A stretch of DNA of 64,000 nucleotides from Desulfobaculum sp044987625 (GTDB lineage Bacteria > Desulfobacterota > Desulfovibrionia > Desulfovibrionales > Desulfovibrionaceae), in the NCBI RefSeq assembly GCF_044987625.1, contig NZ_JBJDSB010000004.1:1-64000 (forward strand). Reading direction: 5' to 3'. The stretch's first letter is position 1, and each line of letters begins with the position of its first letter. Below the pieces are notes generated by a model. It saw nothing but the letters and a program-made list of their open reading frames with translations, was not told the origin of the DNA and searched no databases. The translations under genes and the position numbers were made by a program. Positions 17,565 to 24,727 of this stretch are shown one piece after another.

Positions 17565-17883
17565 GCATGCCTCCGGCGGCTCAAGGGTGTGACACCCTTG
17601 AGAATCCCCAGGATTTTTGAGGCGGAAGCCGCCTCAAAAATAGGGGGGTGGGTGCTTGAAGAAAAACGACCGCGCGGCATTGCCGCGCAGTCGTTTTTTG
17701 GGTCTTGTTCTCTTCCCGACAGGGATTCTCACCGGTCTTCATACGGCGACAAGGCCCCCAAAAAAAATCTTCCCATCCACACGGACGGGAGCTTCACAGG
17801 GGTGACGACTGTTTCATGCACTGGCACCCGGCCTGTGCGCACATGGGATTCTCAAGGGCCCACGGCCCTTGAGCCTGCGGAGC
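17565..17883 (+). repeat. Composite hairpin repeat, copy 1 (modules A-C-D-B)
   Basis: This intergenic stretch between tRNA-Thr and cobU is the first of three copies of a dispersed element. Module A (17565-17642) starts GCATGCCTCCGGCGGC. It has hairpin CTCAAGGGTG-TGA-CACCCTTGAG (17580-17602), a linker AATCCCCAGGATT, and a second perfect 12-bp hairpin around GCGGAAGCC (17614-17640). Module C is ACAGGGATTCTCACCG (17719-17734). Module D is TCCACACGGACGGGAGC (17776-17792). Module B (17795-17883) runs through GGTGACGACTGTT and ends in hairpin CTCAAGGGCC-CAC-GGCCCTTGAG next to CCTGCGGAGC. The same modules occur in reverse orientation at 60.0 and 63.2 kb. No open frame is conserved across copies. Confidence 0.82.
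17661..17699. terminator. Strong A-run/T-run hairpin inside repeat copy 1
   Basis: AAAACGAC pairs with GTCGTTTT and GCGCGGC with GCCGCGC around ATT, with one mismatch. It can act as a terminator on either strand and may end the cobU transcript from the right. It is not present in the other two repeat copies. Confidence 0.75.
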
Positions 17884-17933
17884 AAAAAAACTCCCGCCCC
17901 ATTCGCCAACACACTCCACCCGGCACGTCCCCG

Positions 17934-18467
17934 TTATAGGGGCAACTCCCCTTTAACGGCCAGCGGAATGCCGCTGACGGACAGCACCACGGTGCTGGCG
18001 CAGGCGGCGAGGCGTTGGTTAACGGCGCCGGTGAGGTCGCGGAAGCGGCGCGCGAGGGCGTGTTCGGGGACGATGCCGCTGCCGACTTCGTTGGAGACGA
18101 TGACCACGGCGCAGGGGAGGTCGTCGAGGGCGCGGACGAGGTCGTTTGTGCGGGCGAAGACGTCTTCGTCGTCCATGCCTGCCATGAGGCAGTTGGTGAC
18201 CCAGAGGGTGACGCAGTCGAGCAGAACAACGTCGGCGTGTTGGCTGGCGCTGAGGAGGGCGGGGACGATGTCGAGAGGTTCTTCGACGGTGGTCCAGCCT
18301 TGGCCGCGGGAGGCCTGATGGGCGTCGATGCGCTTTCGCATCTCGTCGTCGAGTGCCTGCGAGGTGGCGAGATAGACGCGGGCGGGACCGACGGATTCGG
18401 CGTAGCGCTGGGCGTAGCTGCTCTTGCCGCTGCGGCAGCCGCCTGTGACGAAGGTTATGGTGCTCAT
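17934..18467 (-). CDS. cobU: Bifunctional adenosylcobinamide kinase / cobinamide-phosphate guanylyltransferase
   Basis: A 177-residue CobU/CobP-type enzyme of B12 nucleotide-loop assembly. It phosphorylates adenosylcobinamide and then transfers GMP to form adenosylcobinamide-GDP. The N-terminal P-loop is FVTGGCRSGKSSYAQ. RVYLATSQALDDEM carries the conserved ATxxxxDxEM element. VLLDCVTLWVTN is the Walker-B-like strand, and VSNEVGSGIVPEHALARRFRD is the family signature. The start at MSTITFV (18467) is chosen because the P-loop must lie near the N-terminus. No other cobalamin gene or B12 riboswitch motif is seen beside it. Confidence 0.95.
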   Translation of the reverse strand: MSTITFVTGGCRSGKSSYAQRYAESVGPARVYLATSQALDDEMRKRIDAHQASRGQGWTTVEEPLDIVPALLSASQHADVVLLDCVTLWVTNCLMAGMDDEDVFARTNDLVRALDDLPCAVVIVSNEVGSGIVPEHALARRFRDLTGAVNQRLAACASTVVLSVSGIPLAVKGELPL

Positions 18468-18544
18468 GCTGTATCCTTTGGCAGTGATGTTGGGATTGTG
18501 GGTAGCATGATGATGGGCGTTGCGCCAGTGAAGGTGCAGGGCGC

Positions 18545-18576
18545 AAAAAGGCCCACCCGGGGCGAGCGGGCGGGCC
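18545..18576 (-). terminator. Terminator of the feo/HD-GYP operon
   Basis: On the minus strand GGCCCGCCC pairs with GGGTGGGCC and is followed by TTTTTG. It separates the leftward operon from cobU. Confidence 0.85.
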
Positions 18577-18618
18577 AAGGCTTGGGAGGCACACGGTACT
18601 GTACGAAAAGTGGCAGGG

Positions 18619-18756
18619 CTATTTGCGCTCCGCTGTGGGGGCGGCGCTGGCCTGCTGGGCGTCGTTGGTGTTCGGGGCGTCCTTCTTTTTGAAAACGCTG
18701 GCGAACAGGGAACGGGCCGAAGTGCGGGACGAAATGCTGGATCGGCAAACGGTCAT
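18619..18756 (-). CDS. Small 45-residue protein, translationally coupled to the HD-GYP gene
   Basis: The ATG overlaps the TGA of the HD-GYP gene (ATGA at 18753-18756), and GGAG lies nine bases upstream, so translation is plausible. The peptide begins MTVCRSSISSRTSARSLF, is Ser/Arg-rich in its first half and Asn/Ala/Gln-rich in its second, and has no recognisable domain or membrane segment. It is the last gene before the operon terminator. I do not recognise it; coupling and position, not homology, support it. Confidence 0.5.
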   Translation of the reverse strand: MTVCRSSISSRTSARSLFASVFKKKDAPNTNDAQQASAAPTAERK

Positions 18757-19523
18757 GATATGAGCTCCAAGGGTTGAGGTCGCTGGGGGGCGCGGCATGG
18801 CTGTGCGGGGGCGGCAGTGGTGGGCAGGCCAGCTGCGCGCCGCATGGCCGGAAAGGTCGCCGCGATGATGTCCTTGCCCCGGGTGAGTGCGTTGACGACT
18901 TCGGGGTCGTATTTGGTTCCGGCAAGGCGCAGCACGTCGGCGTAGGCCTGCGAGAACGTCTTTGGGCGGCAGTAGGGCCGCGGTTGCAGCATGGCGGAGA
19001 GGCTGTCCGCCACGGCAATGATACGTGCGCCGATGGGAATGGCCTGCCCACTGAGCCCGTGGGGATAGCCGGAGCCGTCGAGGCGCTCGTGATGGTGCAG
19101 AATCATCCCGGCAATGCCGTTTTGCGGCGCGAGGGCCGCGATGGGGCGCACGATGTCTGCGCCCATGCGGGGGTGCTGCTGAATGATGTTCCATTCGTCG
19201 TCTGTGAGTGGCCCGGGCTTGCGCAGCACGGCGTCCGGGATGCCGATTTTTCCAATGTCGTGCAGATGCCCCGCTATGTGGATGGTCTCGGCCTCGTCCT
19301 CGTTCATGCCGAGGTGCAGGGCGAGTATCCGGCTGATTTCCGCGACTTCCTCGGAGTGGAAGTGCGTAGAGTGGTCCTTGGCGTCCACGGCGTTGCCGAG
19401 GGCCTCCGCGAGCTGATGCCCGGTAAGGGACAGCTCGCGGCAGGTGGCGAGACCGCATGTTCCGGTGCCGCTTGCTGAGGCGCTATGCCTTGGGCACACG
19501 GACATGCGGCAGGTGGTGCTCAT
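18753..19523 (-). CDS. HD-GYP domain protein (probable cyclic-di-GMP phosphodiesterase)
   Basis: A 256-residue protein made almost entirely of an HD-GYP domain. It shows HSEEVAEISR, HLHDIGKIGIPDAVLRKPGPLT with the HD metal pair (about residues 87-108), HHHERLDGSGYPHGL with HHE and GYP (about 142-156) and the helix IPIGARIIAVAD. Such domains hydrolyse c-di-GMP (or cGAMP) at a di- or tri-iron centre. No receiver or other sensor is attached; the first 40 residues are short and Cys-containing. It shares ATGA overlaps with the genes before and after it. Its position in a ferrous-iron operon suggests iron-linked c-di-GMP turnover, which is inference. Confidence 0.9.
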   Translation of the reverse strand: MSTTCRMSVCPRHSASASGTGTCGLATCRELSLTGHQLAEALGNAVDAKDHSTHFHSEEVAEISRILALHLGMNEDEAETIHIAGHLHDIGKIGIPDAVLRKPGPLTDDEWNIIQQHPRMGADIVRPIAALAPQNGIAGMILHHHERLDGSGYPHGLSGQAIPIGARIIAVADSLSAMLQPRPYCRPKTFSQAYADVLRLAGTKYDPEVVNALTRGKDIIAATFPAMRRAAGLPTTAAPAQPCRAPQRPQPLELIS

Positions 19524-19822
19524 GCGGCAAGCCCCTCAAGGTTGGAGCGGATGCGCTCGTGAAAGCGTGTTTTGGTCAGCCCTGTTTGGGTGACGGTGTC
19601 CAGCGCCTGCGCAAGAAGGCTGCGGGCCTCGTCTGTGCGGCCCTGCATGATGAGGATGAGGGCGAGGTTATGGCGCACCTTGGCGCCGGGCAGGGGAGAC
19701 GTGCAGGCGCGCGAGCGCATAAGGGCCTGACGCAGAAGAAATTCGGCATTTTTCAGGTCGCCGTCTTGGCAGGCACGCATGCCTTGCCGGTTGAGCTGAC
19801 CCATTTCCATGATGGGGTTCAT
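19520..19822 (-). CDS. Small TPR-like helical protein
   Basis: A 100-residue all-helical protein. LNRQGMRACQDGDLKNAEFLLRQAL is a good TPR-type helix pair and HNLALILIMQGRTDEARSLL a second, so about two repeats can form. I start it at ATG 19822, which has GGAGGG six bases upstream and overlaps the TGA of the DUF2325 gene (ATGA at 19819-19822). The end overlaps the HD-GYP start in the same way. It may be a scaffold or partner for one of the coupled products; no enzymatic function is suggested. Confidence 0.75.
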   Translation of the reverse strand: MNPIMEMGQLNRQGMRACQDGDLKNAEFLLRQALMRSRACTSPLPGAKVRHNLALILIMQGRTDEARSLLAQALDTVTQTGLTKTRFHERIRSNLEGLAA

Positions 19823-20130
19823 GCGTCCCTCCGCGGGGCGTTTGGGCAATTGGTGTTGGTGCATTCAAGGCACTGTCGGAGCGTGGAAATGCCACAGGAG
19901 TGCATGAGGTGCAGGGGAATGTTGTTGGCCTTGGCGTAGGAGCACACTTCCTTGCGGGCCTTGTGGGACACCTGATTTGTGAACACAACGACGAGGTCGG
20001 CCTTGCCCAGCTTGGGGGCGATGGCGTTCTCCTTGCCTGTAAAGACCTTGAGCTTGACGCCCATATCCTTGGCGGCGTTGATGTAGTTCCGTTTCAGGCG
20101 GTCCATTCCGCCGATGACTGCTGCGCACAT
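19819..20130 (-). CDS. DUF2325 family protein
   Basis: A 103-residue protein starting MCAAVIGGMDRLKRNY. It has the DUF2325 pattern: an N-terminal IGGMDR turn, KADLVVVFTNQVSHKA, and the C-terminal SYAKANNIPLHLMHSCGIS. Extra Cys residues at the end (CLECTNTNC) could bind metal. DUF2325 genes often sit after feoB in Desulfovibrionales (recalled from general knowledge). AGGAGA precedes the ATG. The gene is separated from feoB by a hairpin but starts the ATGA-coupled chain. Function unknown. Confidence 0.85.
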   Translation of the reverse strand: MCAAVIGGMDRLKRNYINAAKDMGVKLKVFTGKENAIAPKLGKADLVVVFTNQVSHKARKEVCSYAKANNIPLHLMHSCGISTLRQCLECTNTNCPNAPRRDA

Positions 20131-20151
20131 GACGTTCTCCTGTGGTGGACT

Positions 20152-20190
20152 CTTTCGCGCCTGCGCGCCACATGGCGCGCAGGGCGAAAG
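20152..20190 (-). other. Intercistronic hairpin between feoB and the DUF2325 gene
   Basis: CTTTCGC(G)CCTGCGCGCC pairs with GGCGCGCAGGGCGAAAG with a single bulge and no T-run. It may stabilise feoAB mRNA or reduce expression of the downstream genes. Confidence 0.6.
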
Positions 20191-20206
20191 GGTTGATGGT
20201 GTGTGC

Positions 20207-22381
20207 CTAAAGGGCGCTCCCCATCTGGAAGGCGAGCGTTGCCAGCGAATAGGCAAGTGCCGTGTTGAATACGACGGAGAATGCAGCCCACTTCCAGCCC
20301 GATTCGCGGCCGATGACAACCACCGTCACGAAGCAGGGGGCATAAAGCAGGGTGAAGATGATAAGGCTGATGGCGCTCCACATGGTGAAGGCTTCGTCCG
20401 CGGCCAGCCGGTCGGACAGGCTGCCTGCGTCCTCGGCGTCCACTTCACCCAGTGAGTACGCGGTACCCATGGTGGACACGATGACTTCCTTGGCGGCGAA
20501 GCCGCCGAAGAGGGCGATGTTGGTGCGCCAGTCAAAGCCGGCCAGTTCGGTAACAGGCTCAAAGAAGGTGCCCACGCGGCCTGCAAAGGAGTGCCGCAGT
20601 TCGGCCTGAGCAAGATGGTGGTCAATGTCGCCAAGCTGTTCGTTCAGGGAGGCGATGGCGGTTTCGTCGGAGGTCTGCTCCAGCTGCTGCTCAACGGCGG
20701 CGCGCTGGGATTCAAAGGCCTGAGACTGGTCCTCGGGCAGGCCGGGGAAGGTCATGGCCGCCCACAGCAGGATGGAGATGGCCAGAATGACGGTACCGGC
20801 CTTCTTGATGTACTGCCAGCCGCGTTCCCAGGTGTGGATGAGCACGCCACGCAGGGTGGGGATGCGGTAGGGGGGCAGTTCCATAAGGAACGGCGTGGCC
20901 GGCCCTTTGATGACGGTCTTGCGCAGGATGAGGGCAACGATGAGGGCCATGGCCCAGCCCGCGAGGGTGATGATGAACAGTGCGTCAGCGCCCTGCTGCG
21001 GGAAGAACGCCGCGATGAGCAGGATAAAGACGGGCACCTTGGCGCCGCAGGAGAGATAGGGGGCCGTCAGAATGGTGGCCAGCTTCTCACGCGGGCTGCG
21101 CAGGGTGCGCGCGGCCATAACGCCGGGGACGGCGCAACCGCCGGGAATGCCGCCGGAGATAATAAAGGGCATCACGGAGCTGCCGTGCAGGCCAAACATC
21201 TTGAATACGCGGTCGAGCATGTAGGCCATGCGCGCCATGTAGCCAAAGTCTTCAAGGAAGGACAGGCAGAAGAACATAACAAGGATGAGCGGCACAAAGC
21301 CGAGCACGCCGCCTACGCCGTCGATGACGCCGGAAACAATAAGGGACTGGAAGAGTCCTGCCGGGATGGCGGCTTCTGCCGCACCGGACAGCCAGCCGAA
21401 GAGTTCCTCAACCCAGCCCATGGGAATCTCGCCCACGGCAAAGGTGAGCTGGAACATGCCGTACAGAACGCCCAGCATGATGATGGGGCCGAGGAAGGTG
21501 TTGGTCAGCACCCGGTCCAGCTTGTCGGAAATCTGCAGGCGTTCGTGGGTGACGTCCTTGCTGACCACGTCCTGCTTCACCAGGGAAGAGATGAAGCCGT
21601 AGCGGTGGTCGGCAATGAGGGCGTCGGGCGTGGTATCCAGCGTCTTTTTGACGTGGTCCGCCAGCTTGGCGGCGCGGGATTCCAGCTCGTCGGAGAGGGG
21701 ACCGGCCTTGCGGCCACGTTCCAGCACCTCTTCGTCGCCTTCAAGGTATTTCAGGGCGACCCAGCGCGCGGGGAGACGGTCCGTCAAAAAGCGCGCGGCC
21801 ATGATTTTCTGTTCCAGTTCGTCCAGGGCGGCGTCAATGTCCGCGCCGTAGGAGATGCGCAGGGGTTCCACTTCGCCTTTGTGGGCTTTGGCGTGGTCCA
21901 GTGCCTCGCTCAGCATTTTGTCCATGCCCTGACCATCGCGGGCGATGGTTTCCACAACGGGGACGCCAAGCAGGGTGGAGAGCTTGGCGGAGTCGATGAA
22001 CATGTTGCGGCGCTTGAGCTCATCAATCATGTTCAGCGCCACAATGACGGGAACGCCCAGTTCAAGGAACTGCACAACAAGGTAGAGGCTGCGCTCAAGG
22101 GTGCCGGCGTCCACCACGTCAACGACGGCGTGGGGCTTTTCGCCGATAAGGAAGTTGCGCGCGGCCAGTTCCTCTTCGGAATAGGGGGTCAGGGAGTAGG
22201 TACCGGGCAGGTCAACGATGCGCGTGGCAGTTCCGTTGACGGTGATGGTGCCTTCCTTCTTGGTCACGGTGACGCCGGGATAGTTGCCAACGTGTTGGCG
22301 CGCGCCGGTCAGCGCGTTGAACATGGTGGTTTTCCCGGAGTTGGGGTTGCCCGCAAGGGCAATGGTCATTTCGGCATGCAT
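20207..22381 (-). CDS. feoB: Ferrous iron transport protein B
   Basis: A 724-residue FeoB, the GTPase-gated inner-membrane Fe(II) transporter. The N-terminal G domain shows G1 GNPNSGKTT (about residues 11-19), G2 region GNYPGVTV, G3 DLPGTY and G4 NMID, followed by the helical GDI-like region. The membrane half begins near residue 290 and contains two Gate motifs, including PFIISGGIPGGCAVPGV and the repeat LTAPYLSCGAKVPVF with conserved Cys. It lies three bases downstream of feoA and is co-transcribed. Regulation by Fur is likely from the site upstream of feoA. Confidence 0.97.
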   Translation of the reverse strand: MHAEMTIALAGNPNSGKTTMFNALTGARQHVGNYPGVTVTKKEGTITVNGTATRIVDLPGTYSLTPYSEEELAARNFLIGEKPHAVVDVVDAGTLERSLYLVVQFLELGVPVIVALNMIDELKRRNMFIDSAKLSTLLGVPVVETIARDGQGMDKMLSEALDHAKAHKGEVEPLRISYGADIDAALDELEQKIMAARFLTDRLPARWVALKYLEGDEEVLERGRKAGPLSDELESRAAKLADHVKKTLDTTPDALIADHRYGFISSLVKQDVVSKDVTHERLQISDKLDRVLTNTFLGPIIMLGVLYGMFQLTFAVGEIPMGWVEELFGWLSGAAEAAIPAGLFQSLIVSGVIDGVGGVLGFVPLILVMFFCLSFLEDFGYMARMAYMLDRVFKMFGLHGSSVMPFIISGGIPGGCAVPGVMAARTLRSPREKLATILTAPYLSCGAKVPVFILLIAAFFPQQGADALFIITLAGWAMALIVALILRKTVIKGPATPFLMELPPYRIPTLRGVLIHTWERGWQYIKKAGTVILAISILLWAAMTFPGLPEDQSQAFESQRAAVEQQLEQTSDETAIASLNEQLGDIDHHLAQAELRHSFAGRVGTFFEPVTELAGFDWRTNIALFGGFAAKEVIVSTMGTAYSLGEVDAEDAGSLSDRLAADEAFTMWSAISLIIFTLLYAPCFVTVVVIGRESGWKWAAFSVVFNTALAYSLATLAFQMGSAL

Positions 22382-22384
22382 TGC

Positions 22385-22627
22385 TTAGGCCTCCAAAAGC
22401 TCAACGGTAATGTGGTCTGCCTCATTGTTGCGCAGGGTGAGGGTAAAATCTCTCAAACGCAGGGCAACGGGGTCTCTGAGAGGGGCTTTGCCCACCAGCT
22501 CTATTTCGGTGCCGGGGACGAGGCCCATGTCGCGGATGCGGCGGCCCAGTTCACCATCAGCCTTTATGGATGCGATTTTTGCCTTGCCGTTTTGGGGCAT
22601 CTTCCGAAGCCCAGTCACACGTGCCAT
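22385..22627 (-). CDS. feoA: Ferrous iron transport protein A
   Basis: An 80-residue SH3-like FeoA, the small cytoplasmic partner of FeoB. It shows RRIRDMGLVPGTEIELVGKAP and the C-terminal VALRLRDFTLTLRNNEAD typical of the family. GAGGAGG lies before ATG 22627; the longer in-frame extension to 22675 would run through the Fur-like site and is not used. Confidence 0.95.
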   Translation of the reverse strand: MARVTGLRKMPQNGKAKIASIKADGELGRRIRDMGLVPGTEIELVGKAPLRDPVALRLRDFTLTLRNNEADHITVELLEA

Positions 22628-22675
22628 CGAAGCCTCCTCTTTGCGTGATTGCTCGCGAAATGCAGTTTTCAGCAA

Positions 22676-22692
22676 TTGAAATTCATTATCAA
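22676..22692. promoter_or_regulatory. Fur-like operator upstream of feoA
   Basis: TTGAAATTCATTATCAA is an imperfect inverted repeat resembling the Fur box. Read on the minus strand it overlaps GATAAT, a candidate -10 box for feoA; no good -35 is visible. The site lies about 50 bases upstream of the feoA start. Confidence 0.6.
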
Positions 22693-22963
22693 CAACTGAT
22701 CAAAAAAAATGGTTTTGGATGCCACATCGGCCTGTACGCGGTGCACTGCGCCTGCGCAGGAAGGCAGAAATGGAGCGGTGCGGCACATGGTTGCGCCCGT
22801 GCCGCCTCCAAAAGCACTGCCGAAGCTATTGAAGTTGAGAACCAATGTCAATTGCAAAGAGCATTTTTTCTCCCATTAAGGATACTTCTGTTGGATTTTC
22901 CGTGTGATGCCGGTCAAAAAATCGTCGCGCGCTGCGCTGTGCCGCACAACAGGTGACGACTTA

Positions 22964-22992
22964 TTGACAATGAAAATCGATTTCAATATATG
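22964..22992 (+). promoter_or_regulatory. Promoter of the GGDEF gene with a Fur-like palindrome in the spacer
   Basis: TTGACA (22964-22969), 17-nt spacer, TATATG (22987-22992). The spacer contains TGAAAATCGATTTCA (22971-22985), a near-perfect inverted repeat of Fur-box type. Repressor binding here would block the promoter. The ATG at 22970 lies inside this promoter, so the gene must start downstream. Confidence 0.6.
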
Positions 22993-23059
22993 CCATGAAG
23001 CCGCCAAACGCAAGGACTTTGCAAACTTATATGACGGCATAACCTTGAGGAAGGCCGAC

Positions 23060-23998
23060 ATGCGTGTTGAAACGGGGATACTTGGCGTGCTGCTGGTTGT
23101 GGTTGTGGTCCCTCTTGGGACGGGAGCCATGCTGGTGCATGAGGGGTTGTACGCCGAGGCGGAGGGATTTTTGGCGTTGGGGTTCATTTTGTCCATTGTG
23201 CTGGCAAAGCCCATCGCGTGGGGCGTGGCCCATTACCTTATGATGGGCGAGGTGCGCTCCATGAATACATTTTGTGAGAATGCCCGCAATGGGGAGTATC
23301 CCACGTCGTGGGATCTGCCCGAGCAGACCGAGGGAGAAAGCGACCTGCTGCGGCTGCGGCGTAACCTGTATTGGTTGGTGCGCGCGGCGGCGAACCGTGA
23401 GGAGTGGCTCGCCGCGCGTCTGTCGCGTGCGGCGCGCTCCAGCTGGGAGTACGAGCGCCTTGCCAATGTGGACCCTTTGACGGGCGTCTCCAACCGGCGG
23501 CACTTTGAGCTGTTTATGCAGGAAGCAGTGACGTCCGGCGGGGTGATACATTTGCTGCTTGTGGACTGCGACGGATTCAAGGCCGTGAATGACACCATGG
23601 GGCACGCGGCGGGGGATGAGCTGCTCAAGCGGCTTGGTGCGGTGCTGTCCGGGGCTGTGCGCGGGCCGGAGGATTGTGTTTTTCGGTATGGCGGCGATGA
23701 ATTTGGCGTGGTGCTGCGGGGGCGGGAGCGGGACACGGCGCTCGCTGTGGCAGAGCGCGTACGCGCGCGTTTTGCCCGTGAGGGGCGCGGGGTTACCCTG
23801 AGCATTGGTGTTGGGGAGTGCCGCGTGCGGCGGCGTGTAGACCCGGATGAGGCGGCACGGCGACTGCACGCGGACGCGGACGCCGCGGTGTACGCGGCCA
23901 AGCGGCGCGGGCGCAACCGGGTGGAAGCGGCCTGGACCCTGCCCGGCGGCGACGGTGCGCTGCGAAAGATGGCGGCGTGCGGCAGGACCGCAGGATAA
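23060..23998 (+). CDS. Membrane-bound diguanylate cyclase (GGDEF)
   Basis: A 312-residue protein. Two N-terminal transmembrane helices (about residues 5-25 and 35-60) are followed by a linker and a GGDEF domain from about residue 145 (NVDPLTGVSNRRHF). The active site is RYGGDEF, complete for c-di-GMP synthesis. The inhibitory RxxD site five residues upstream is not in register (RGPED), so product inhibition may be lost. I start at ATG 23060, which has GAGGAAGG just upstream; the earlier ATG at 22970 falls in the promoter. It is divergent from feoAB, both with Fur-like sites. It may continue into the DUF1007-NicO pair 123 nt downstream. Confidence 0.9.
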   Translation: MRVETGILGVLLVVVVVPLGTGAMLVHEGLYAEAEGFLALGFILSIVLAKPIAWGVAHYLMMGEVRSMNTFCENARNGEYPTSWDLPEQTEGESDLLRLRRNLYWLVRAAANREEWLAARLSRAARSSWEYERLANVDPLTGVSNRRHFELFMQEAVTSGGVIHLLLVDCDGFKAVNDTMGHAAGDELLKRLGAVLSGAVRGPEDCVFRYGGDEFGVVLRGRERDTALAVAERVRARFAREGRGVTLSIGVGECRVRRRVDPDEAARRLHADADAAVYAAKRRGRNRVEAAWTLPGGDGALRKMAACGRTAG

Positions 23999-24121
23999 GA
24001 ACGCCAACCGAAGAATTGCGGAGAAGATGGCCGGACGGTCTTGCGGTACGCGGCGGAACCGGACAAAATGCGCCCAGCATTGCGGCCGAGCATGGGGCTG
24101 GCCGCCAACTCCGGAGAATAT

Positions 24122-24727
24122 ATGGGCCTTCGACGTACCGTGAGCCGGGGACTGGGCGCAGTTCTCGTTTGTCTCTGTCTTGTGGGGATGCCGACTCGTG
24201 GCATGGCGCATCCCCATGTTTTTGCGACGAATATCGCCACGTTTGAGTTTGACGCCAAGGGCGTGAAGGGCATCCGCCTGCTGTGGCACTTTGATGAAAT
24301 GTTCGGATCCTTGCTCCTTGAGGACTACGACGCCGACGGCGATGGTGCCTTCAGCCCCGCCGAGCAAAAGGTGCTCAAATCCGAGGCCTTTGATAACCTG
24401 AAGAACTTTGGCTACTTCAGCCACCTGTCCATTGGCGGCCAGCCGCATAAGGTCACCGACGTGCAGGACTTTACCGCCGGGGTGGACGGGGCCGAGGTGT
24501 TCTACAGCTTTGTCATACCCTGCCGTGTTGCGCCGGGGACGGATATCTCGCTGGCGGTGTTTGACCCGGAATACTATGTGGACTTCTACACGCCGGAAGG
24601 TGCGGCCGTGCGCCTTGAAAATGCGGATGCGTATTCCGTGACCTCCAAGGTTGCGCCCAATGCGGACATTTCGTTTTCCACATGGCTTATTACGCCAACC
24701 GAAATATCCCTGCGGTTTTCGCGATGA
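24122..24727 (+). CDS. DUF1007 family exported protein, partner of the NicO transporter
   Basis: A 201-residue protein with a signal peptide (GLGAVLVCLCLVGMPTRGMA) and a mature start HPHVF, the metal-binding-looking N-terminus typical of DUF1007. DADGDGAFSPAE (residues 70-81) fits the 12-residue EF-hand loop with acidic residues at positions 1, 3, 5 and 12. DUF1007 proteins are found beside NicO-type nickel/cobalt transporters as extracytoplasmic components. GGAG lies before ATG 24122. The TGA overlaps the next ATG (ATGA at 24724-24727). Confidence 0.88.
   Translation: MGLRRTVSRGLGAVLVCLCLVGMPTRGMAHPHVFATNIATFEFDAKGVKGIRLLWHFDEMFGSLLLEDYDADGDGAFSPAEQKVLKSEAFDNLKNFGYFSHLSIGGQPHKVTDVQDFTAGVDGAEVFYSFVIPCRVAPGTDISLAVFDPEYYVDFYTPEGAAVRLENADAYSVTSKVAPNADISFSTWLITPTEISLRFSR

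Noticed and set aside
18468..18544. Possible cobalamin riboswitch upstream of cobU
   Set aside because: I looked for the B12-box core and surrounding stems and found none; the space before the operon terminator is also too short.
20591..22648. Open frame of 685 codons opposite feoAB
   Set aside because: It mirrors feoB and feoA, which have all expected motifs.
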